Shown: one piece after another, positions 56,601 to 64,000 of the stretch
Numbering within the stretch: position 1 is the first letter of the stretch
Layout: every line of letters starts with the position of its first letter
NCBI GenBank assembly: GCA_932521025.1
Contig: OW051470.1
Span: 7,674,501-7,738,500 of the forward strand
Source of the DNA: Oscheius onirici
Lineage: Eukaryota; Nematoda; Chromadorea; Rhabditida; Rhabditidae
Length of the DNA stretch: 64,000 nucleotides
Direction of reading: 5' to 3'
Made by a program: the position numbers and the translations under genes
Notes under the pieces: model-generated
What the model saw: only the letters and a program-made list of their open reading frames with translations
Told to the model about the DNA's origin: nothing
Databases searched by the model: none

Positions 56601-59600
56601 ATCGAGAAGCCCAGTTTACATCAAAATCCAGATAAAAAAATTGACTGAAACGATGGGAAACCCCCGGGAGATCGAACTAATGATGTGAAGATCATGATCA
56701 TTGACGTTTTTAGGAGCTTTCTCGAGCGGATGATCATTTTTGCACCAGAAAATATGGATTGCATAGGCAAACGTGAAATCAGATAAAGGTAGAGAAATGA
56801 AGGACCACGCTAGAAAATAACGATCAATAAAAAAAGGCTAGAACTTGGCGGGAGCTCAATTTTATTCGTCATATGCCAAATTTTCGAGCAGTTCATTCAG
56901 CAAAGCGCTCAGTGCTCTGAATAGCTGCAAAACATAACTAAGCCAATTACTCGAGACTCAGCGGAGCAGAAACCTCGATTTTTCCGCTTTTTCTCGCTGG
57001 ATACGAGTATTTCCACGTTTTTTTCCCATTGGAAAAGCCTAGACACGAGGAGCTCTTAAATTCTGTTCCAGATCAGAAACTAGCGGTTTCTTCAACGCGA
57101 ATTCCTTATTTTCTGAACACTCTACACAGTTTCGTTGACACAACTCGATTTTTTCTCTACTTGTCCAAGTGTCAACGAAGAAGGGGTGGAAAGGTTGATC
57201 GCATGTTCCGATAACAGTTTTAGGCCCAGTTACACGCTCTCCAGCCAGCCAGCCGGCTGTCGCCAACTCACGACGCGTACATTAATCACCCACTGGGCAC
57301 AGGGAAAAGAGAGACAGACAGCGATCTCTTCCCCCTAAATTTTACACTCATTTGTCGTCCCAGACGGCCGGACGAAGGGTCGCAACATTTTATGAGTTAT
57401 CATCTTCTGATAAAGACCGATAAGGAGAGCGGGGGCACCGGGAGCTCCTCTCACAAAGCGGGCACCGAAAATGTATAAGGGGGAGGACAAAAAATGCTTG
57501 GGAGAGCGATAGGCTCGGTGAGAATCGATGAAAATCAGAGAATCATATCTACAGCAAACAATCGGGCAGCAGCGATCTGTTTCGGGCGATTAATCGGGCC
57601 GAGCCTTTGAACACAAGCCTACTGGTTCGTTCAGCGGACGACTAATTAGTGCAAAATGGGTACATTTTTAGGTGTTTTTGAGAAATCTTGATGAAAACGA
57701 GTTTTCCAGCGAAGGAACAAAATGGGAAAAAAAAAGCTGAAAACTGCATTCAAAATGGAAAAGCTCGGAACAGTTCCGTAAACATTACATTTAGTAGCCA
57801 AACCATTAGGCTCATCTATCTTTTTTTCCCTTCAAAAATGTCTTTACTCTCAAAAGATGCTACGTTTACCGATATTTCTCCATAGTTTTAAACAGTCTTT
57901 TAGACGATAAGCACTAGTTGAAAGCATGGCGATGCATCAGTCTTTTCAACATTTCCTAGTTTTAACATTTTTTAAATTATAGCAGAAGCCGAAAACCCGC
58001 GTTTTCTGCTCGTCAGTACCTCCGAATTCTCGCTCTCAACGCCAGGCGATTCGTTGTTCGACAGTCTCTCGGCCTGGCTCTCATGTTTCTCATTGGCCTC
58101 CTGCTGCTGATGTTCCATGTAGCTCTTTTCCATCTCCTCGGACCACGAGAACTGCTCGTGTTCTACAGGATTGTGAGAAATGTCCAGCATCAGCTCCGAT
58201 GTCTTCTCGTTCATAATCTGAACAAAATTAGGGTATTTGAAAGAGTCAGCGGGCTTGGGGACCTGTTCGTCTATTTCATAGTCCCCCTCGGAAACGCTCC
58301 TTCCTCCACTTTCAGGCTGCGACTCCGTTTCAGCTGTCTCTGCCGATTTCTGGAAATTGGGAGATTAATTGTGGAAAAGATGATCTTTTTTGTCGAAACA
58401 CCCAAATTGATTTACTGCGAATAGATCTGTAGAAGCAAAATACGGGAAAGAATGTTCGATTATTTTTAGCAGCGAAGGCCTGCTCCGGGGTAAAATTGTG
58501 ACGCTCAAAAAGCATGGAAAGGTATGAATAAAACTGGACCATGTGCACAACGGTTGAGCAAGATTTCACAAGCTTTGAGGTTATATTCAGCAATATCAGT
58601 ACCAAAAAAATAGGGGTAGGCAGTTTAGAGCCAATTTTACAAGAGCATAAAAAGTATTTTCGACATCAAAACGATTGGAGGAACTGCTCGAAAATCCTGC
58701 AGCATTTGATCATGCTCAACAGTTGGCAATTCCTGATGGAAATTCGCGACAGAAAATAGGAAGCTTTGAAAGAATATATTTTTCAGATTTCTACTTTCAA
58801 TTGAAAACTCTCCAGATATCCGTGAGAAATGGCTAGGTTTTGGCATCACAGAGGAAAGTTTGTAAAGGTTAAATAATAGTGACTTACATTTTTAGCAAGA
58901 GCAAGAACAAATCCCTTGATTTCCCCCTTCTTTCAAAGATCTGCAGCTAAATCGGGCACATTTTCGTGCACCACCCACTAGCTCTGGCTCTCATGAAGAG
59001 ATCATAATAATCCGGTTGGAGAGCTTATGAATAAAGCCCTACCTCATTAGTCCTAACATTAGTAAAGGCTCCAATAACGTTGCCGGCCGGTTTCGATGGT
59101 GGTTCCTCTTCATTGGCCACCTCGGAGCAGTCACCAGTAGCTCCTATAGCGCCCATAGGCTTCTGAAAAAGGTGACGTCATGAGGGGGAGAGCAATTTGA
59201 GGCACGCGAGTAAACATCTGAATAACAGGGAAATGTCGTCGTGACAGAGGCTTAGAGGATCAATGGGAGCTTTTTTGGATGGGGAAAATAGCTGTTCTCC
59301 GTTTCGGCGGCGGCCTACTTTCTCGCTCTCTATCTCTCCATGTGTGGGGGCGCCTGTGGGAGTAATGAGCAAGAGGAAACAGCTGCGCATGAGCACAAAA
59401 AAGCCCGGCTGGCTACATGCCAGCCGGGCACAGGGACAGCGATCAATATTGTGCGAGTGTGGAAGAGATTGCACGTTCAAGAGCAACTACAACAGTTCTC
59501 TCCGACAGGGCTTACAAACCGTTTGTACTTTGCCAGGTGAAGGGACTTGTGTTTTGAAGCTGCGCGATAAGGTTCGTATTGCGTAATTTTTGCCTTTTTC

Positions 59601-60516
59601 AGTCGAAAAGATCTGAGGCATGAAAACATAGGGGCTAGAGAAAGTTAGTAAAAGTTGCGAAATAAAATACAAATAGCGATCCAAATTTGGGGTGAGCTAG
59701 AACGGTTCTGAGCAGGAAAAGGACATAAGAATGTGTGAAAACGACTGGTAAGCACCTTGGGCTACAAAAAGGGTAAAAAATATTAAAAAAATAAGATAGA
59801 CCTGACCGGGTTTTGTTCATTTTCTGACTCAGATTCCAGACTACCATTCCTCTGCTTCATTTGTTCAATAGAAGCTTTCTTCTTCTTTCTCTGAAGCCAG
59901 TGTTGTTTAAAAAAAGAGAGAACGAATAAGGGATGGGCGATCGCGAGCGCTCGCTGCTCGTTTTGCGCGATTGCTCGCGCTCGCATGCGAACAGAGAATC
60001 TCAAAATGCTCGCCATTGCGCTGCGAGCAGATTTGGAAGCGCGATCAGATAGGTCCTGAATACCTTAATATTTTGTGGGTTTTGCTTGGTCCATTTCAAT
60101 TTTTTCTTTTTGTTACCTTTACTTTTCTTGATTCTTTTTCGTTTTCAACGATGCTTTTCTTAGTTGCCGGATTTTAGGTACCTCACACTGAAAAAATGTC
60201 AATAAAATAATAGTTTGCTGCTAGATTGTCTTTAGTAATCGCGCCTGATCGCTGCTCGCGATCGCATGCGTGCAACTGGTAGTGCGATCGCTCGCGATCG
60301 CTTGCGATCAAAAAGTCTGATCGTGCTCGCGCTCGCATGAAACCGGGAGCAGCTGATCGCGCTCGCACTCGCACAAAAATTGGCTGATCGCCCATCCCTG
60401 GAACGAACCTCTTCATCTTTTTTCTTTGCTTGGATATACCAGGCAAAAAGCGCTACAATAGACACTCCGCCAAGTGCCAGAAGCATAGCACGATGAGACG
60501 TGGGCGACGACGACAT
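53658..60516 (-). CDS. akap-1: AKAP1-like mitochondrial A-kinase anchor protein (KH and Tudor domains)
   Basis: Eleven exons (60516-60409, 59890-59807, 59162-59043, 58349-58020, 55948-55631, 55426-55190, 55147-54811, 54579-54381, 54336-54123, 53934-53852, 53721-53658) join in frame to 697 residues. Residues about 10-27 (MLLALGGVSIVALFAWYI) followed by KKK form an N-terminal membrane anchor, as in outer-membrane AKAP1. A long acidic disordered part follows, then a Pro-rich stretch (PPPPPGF). The KH domain at about 345-400 has VIGIKGKTIKEL (I-G-x-x-G). The Tudor region at about 400-640 has FFLQQPTHPSF, LLCAAPVLNAWFRAV and RFVDYGGYTTLPRADLRQIR, then FQATECYLAHVQP. AKAP1 ties PKA and RNAs to mitochondria. 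Exon 8 uses an AAG acceptor at 54579; the better-looking CAG would create a stop. Intron 4 is 2.07 kb. TDRKH is a less likely relative, since it has two KH domains. Confidence 0.93.
59928..60400. mobile_element. hAT-like MITE (473 bp) filling AKAP1-like intron 1
   Basis: The termini (A)AGGGATGGGCGATCGCG and, complemented, CAGGGATGGGCGATCAG are inverted repeats. The interior is crowded with GCGATCGC, CGAGCGCTCGC and GCTCGCGATCGC palindromes. The flanks GAACGAAT (59920-59927) and GAACGAAC (60401-60408) are a 7/8 match, an hAT-type target duplication. The right copy coincides with the first eight intron bases. Confidence 0.85.
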
Positions 60517-60517
60517 T

Positions 60518-60525
60518 CTAAATTA
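60518..60525 (-). promoter_or_regulatory. Candidate trans-splice acceptor of AKAP1-like gene
   Basis: On the minus strand TTAATTTAG ends one base before ATG 60516, after a T-rich tract. Confidence 0.55.
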
Positions 60526-61592
60526 AAAAAAGTTAAAATAGAAGGAATGAGCTTACTTTTTGGGTTTTTATCTTTTTTTATAGAAGCCACAACGCGTAGA
60601 ATGGCGGTCGCCTTCTTTCGCGGATTTTGTGGCGGATTCACGACACAAATACTATCTGAAAAGTTGTTTTAGATCAGGAAAAGAGAGATACGAAAAGAAG
60701 AACAAGGAAAATGAAGGAAAGAGGAAAGGGACTTCCCGCCAACTTTTTCGGACAGAAAAAGTTTCGGCGGGAAATAAGATTGCTGTTTGAAAAAAAAAAT
60801 TCCTCGTGAATCGCTGTTTTCCAGGCATTTTGCGACCAAATCACCTGCTATAGGTGTGGATTCCATAAATTTATTTTGGAGTTACAGAAAAGAACAGCAT
60901 TGGATTCACTGACACATTGCCAGAAAGAATACAAAGGTTTATAGATTTTAACCAGGTTATGCTGGTGGCTATTTTTCAGTCAGTGTTTTATCTTTTTTAA
61001 AAGCAGTGTCTTTCTGGCAAAAAAAAAAGAAAACTCATAGGAGTAGCGGCCTATTTTGTAGTTTTTCTGTTCATAACCCTTCCTGAACGAAAGTCTTAAA
61101 ATAGCCTCGTTTCCGCAGACAAAACGTTATCCTTTTATAAAGATCATGCGGTAAAAACCTAGGCCAAATGCACCAAAAATGCGTCAGCCGTCACTACGGG
61201 ACAGAAAGGAAGAAATGCCATGTCCCTTCGTGACCTTCGATAACGTGTTACACCGAACTTTGGACTGGGTACATTAATCAAACAAGTAAAAAAGAAATAA
61301 TAAGGAAAAAGTAAAGAATCAGGCCTAAAATTACGAGCGAAATGGGAGTCGACTCATGGACTTTCCGATTCCTTCGCTTTAGGCTGAACCGCCGAGCCGG
61401 AGAGAGGCCAGAGCGCAGGAAAGAAAAAAAGGCGAGAGATAATGTCGACGGGGAGAGGGGGCCGGACACGAGCACGAGAGCGCCAGCCCCAACATTCTAG
61501 AGAGAGACGGAAGAGAAAGTGGCACAAGGCTATCAGTGTCGCTGTTTCTGCCTTCAATTCGGCTGTTCGTAAAGGAGTACAACTTGATCTAT
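60526..61592. other. Intergenic, no gene recognised
   Basis: About 1.07 kb upstream of the AKAP1-like gene. It has short frames only and ends at the RTE fragment. Confidence 0.4.
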
Positions 61593-62444
61593 TGGTCGTT
61601 GTTTTTCAACGGCCGTAAGCTGAATCATCTTCGCTACGCCGATGACGTCGTTCTTGTCGGAAAGAGTCTGAGAGTTGTACAGCGGATGGTAACCGAACTG
61701 GAACAAGTAAGCCGTAGCATTGGATTGAAAGTCAAACTTCGCAAGACAGTTGCGATGACCAATGCCTACGAGGGAGATCTGCGTCTGTCTGGACAGACAA
61801 TTCAGTTTGTCCAGCATTTCACCTATCTTGGATGTTCGGTAACCTGCACCTCAGAGAATCAGGAGTTGTCTCGAAGGATCGAAGCTTCGTAGGGAGCTTT
61901 CAATCGCCACCGTCTCTTCCTCACCAAGAGGACCGTGCCGATGAAGATGAAGCGCAAAGTCTACCTGACCTGTAACGTCCCAAGTCTTCTGTACGGCTGC
62001 GAACTCTGGAGCCTTCGAATCGATGAGCTGAGGAAACTAGCAGCAGGGCAGCGACGACAGGAAAGAGCAATGCTGGGCTTCACTCTTCTCGACCGTAGGA
62101 GGAATGAGGACGTGAGGAGGATGACTGCTCTAACAGACATCCTAGACCTGGCTTGGAGAAGGAAACTCAACTGGGCGGAACGACTGGCAGAAATGGATGG
62201 TACGAGATGGTCGAAAGCGACGACGGAATTGGCTCCTCTGGATCAGCGGAGAGTCGTCGGAAGGCCATACATGAGATGGGAGGACGATCTGAAGAAGGCC
62301 TCCGAGAGGATGGGGAGAATCTCGATGACGTGGATGCGACAGGCAAGGGAGGACGGCGAAGAGTGGATTCGAGCCATGGGAGCGGCAAGGGACCCCATCT
62401 AGGAACCCCCTTGATACCGTCAATAAAAATGTAAATGTAAATAG
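61593..62444 (+). mobile_element. RTE-type LINE, 5'-truncated, 3' end with TGTAAA tail
   Basis: The frame opens with LNHLRYADDVVLVGKSL, the catalytic YADD of reverse transcriptase. It continues with ELEQVSRSIGLKVKLRKTVA, FTYLGCSVT, a stop (TAG 61890-61892), then LLYGCELWSL, RRQERAMLGFTLLDRRRNED and VVGRPYMRWEDDLKK. It ends at TAG 62400-62402. Only about 40 bases of 3' untranslated sequence follow, with AATAAA and two or three TGTAAA units, typical of RTE elements. The endonuclease and the fingers of the polymerase are missing. Apart from the stop the frame is intact, so this is a fairly young copy. The 12.3 kb scrap is a different, more diverged copy. Confidence 0.85.
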
Positions 62445-63056
62445 CAAGAAACTGACTGTCGACGGATCTCGGACGTCGGGACTCCATTGACGCTCGAGGG
62501 AAGAGTAAGGCAATTGATTTCTGCTCGGAATTCTACCCTTATACTCTTTCTGAAAACATTTATCCTCAAACTATTGCAGAAACTATAGCCTTTTTATCAA
62601 AACCAGTTAGCTTTCCGAACTTGAACAATCCGAAAACAAAATCATTATTAAAAGCTTGCCAATTATCTCTACTACTAAAGCACAGTGGTGTCTGTGGTAG
62701 ACTGTGTGTGGCGATGTCCGTGGCCACGAACCAGTCAGACAAGTTAGCTTTTCTTAGGATTAGATAGTTAGTTTTGAACTTAGTGAGAACGAGAAATCTA
62801 ATGCTTGGACAACATTCTTCGTACCTATGAGCGCCGCAGGCGCCAGGGCGGCGAAAGCCGTCGTAGACGGCTGGTGAAGTTACATTTACCATAGGCTTTC
62901 GAAAACTTCCGGACAAGGTCTCGGAGCTTTTTCAGCGTATACCTTCTCGAATCTTCATTCATATAAAAACGGGTTTATTAAAATAGGGGAACAAATACAG
63001 ATGAGGTTGAGAGACAGGAAAAACGTAAACTTAGATCATAATGGACGAGAGAAGAG
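62445..63056. other. Intergenic, nothing recognised
   Basis: A 116-codon minus-strand frame (62566-62916) lacks any family resemblance or splice context. A GCGCCGCAGGCGCC palindrome lies near 62831. Confidence 0.4.
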
Positions 63057-64000
63057 TCACTGGCGTCGGCCGAGACGATTGACGGCGTCGAGAAGCTCAT
63101 CGACGTCTTCTCTGAAAGAAATTTTTACGATATGTCGTGAAAATTTCGAAATTCGGAGAAAAACTCACTTTAGGCGATTTCGGAGTGCTTCCGTCGATAC
63201 GGCTCTCATGAAGCGAGGCGGAGTGATCGAACGGGATCGTCGGTACGGCACAAAATCGTCTACTGGAAGTTCCGGCTGAAACCAGGTGATTTTAGTCGAG
63301 AATGAGCGGTTTCTGTCATCTGCGGCTACTCGAAGAGTCTACTTCTTTTGCCATTGTTTACCGAACATTTTCATTTTCTCACGAGCTTCCTTTTAAAACA
63401 GTGAAAAATTAGAAGAAACTTACCTCAATTATCCGATTTGTACGGAAAGATGACTGGGAGCTGCGAGAAGCCGTGACTCGGTCAGTTGTGCTGCTCGAGA
63501 TGACGGGAAGGAAGGGCTGCACGTTGAGAGAAAGCTGCAATTTGAGGTTGAACGGTCTAAAGCAAGAACATTGAAGAAAACTGCTGTTTACCCGATTTAG
63601 CTGGTGTTGCAGTCTATTTTGAGCATTAGAAACCCGTTTCCCGGCACCGGAACAAAGAGGCTAAACAACAAGGCAACTGCTACAAGAGACGTGAATTGGA
63701 CCAAGACAGGAAAATCACGAAGTTATTTGGAATAAAATCGAAACGAAAAGCTCGCCGTAATAGTACTGGTTCCTGAAGCATTGCCAGCCGTGAGTGATAT
63801 CTCGAATTCGGACTCGTCAAAGCTCTGCAGCGGGCTGGCCAAGGTCACTACGCCGATGGGAGCTATCTAAAATTTAAAATTAACTTATTCTCGAATAAAA
63901 GGAACCTGTTGGCCGACTTTGTGAAGGATCTTGACCAAGACATTGCCGCGTTCCGAGCTGATTACGAACTTCCCCGTCCAATTCCACCTAACAGTCAAAT
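63057..64000 (-). CDS. C-terminal part of an unrecognised protein (5' partial)
   Basis: Exon pieces on the minus strand: WNWTGKFVISSERGNVLVKI (64000-63906, entering from outside the window), IAPIGVVTLASPLQSFDESE...ASFSFRF (from 63866), LNVQPFLPVISSSTTDRVTA (ending near 63425), LPVDDFVPYRRSRSITPPRF and REDVDELLDAVNRLGRRQ, with stop TGA 63059-63057. The first two pieces are rich in alternating hydrophobic strands and could form a C2-like or immunoglobulin-like beta sandwich. The tail is basic, Ser/Arg-rich and ends in a short helix. The junction near 63590-63680 could not be resolved: the strand-like frame there ends in a stop before the next donor. I do not recognise the family. Confidence 0.45.

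Noticed and set aside
62566..62916. 116-codon minus-strand frame
   Set aside because: No recognisable domain, no acceptor near the start, and it flanks a retrotransposon.
1..64000. tRNA, rRNA, SL RNA and snRNA genes
   Set aside because: I looked for T-loop (GGTTCGA) contexts with an acceptor stem and for a spliced-leader-like exon, and found none that could fold. A covariance-model search would be decisive.

Overview
The window looks like nuclear DNA of a nematode. Genes are split by many GT-AG introns, most of them about 37-60 bp. Several start codons sit 0-7 bases after a TTTCAG-type splice acceptor that has no upstream exon, as expected for spliced-leader trans-splicing. The gene set also fits: a galectin, an astacin with EGF and CUB domains, and a FLYWCH factor. 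I cannot name the species, and all exon models were made by hand.

Layout. Bases 1-303 (+) are the end of a galectin. A secreted Pro/Gln-rich protein (478-2299, -) and a zinc-binding FAR1/ZSWIM-like protein (3275-5959, -) follow. Bases 6-13 kb are gene-poor, with one RTE-type retrotransposon scrap. An F-box-like gene (13308-14085, -) borders a decayed stretch. In that stretch a peroxiredoxin fragment is fused to a PRP40 fragment, and a mariner element sits in one of the PRP40 introns. Next is a 2.1 kb hAT-like element with an exact 8-bp target duplication, carrying fragments of a coding sequence and a second small element. Then come C1QBP/p32 (20643-21726, +), a small unknown gene (22489-23337, +), RNA polymerase II subunit RPB2 (24606-29151, +) and a coiled-coil protein (29411-30150, -).

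Bases 30.5-31.75 kb hold three miniature transposons. A tight + strand cluster follows: CNOT9, a small orphan, VPS22/SNF8 and BUD23. The genes are 126-334 bp apart, with an AATAAA about 90-100 bp before each downstream trans-splice acceptor, so this is a likely operon. Next is a FLYWCH gene whose C-terminus resembles the SAM and ubiquitin-like domains of CP2/LSF factors (39364-42152, +). A long-intron astacin (44948-51599, +) converges on an AKAP1-like KH-Tudor protein (53658-60516, -). Between these two lies a near-perfect 335-bp inverted repeat. The right end holds a second RTE fragment (61.6-62.4 kb) and the C-terminal part of an unrecognised gene (63057-64000, -).

Functionally this is a mix of housekeeping genes (transcription, mRNA decay, endosomal sorting, ribosome maturation, mitochondrial scaffold) and young mobile DNA. 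Two transposons landed inside tiny introns at or next to the 5' splice site. Five related elements sharing CAGGGATG-like termini are scattered over 40 kb.
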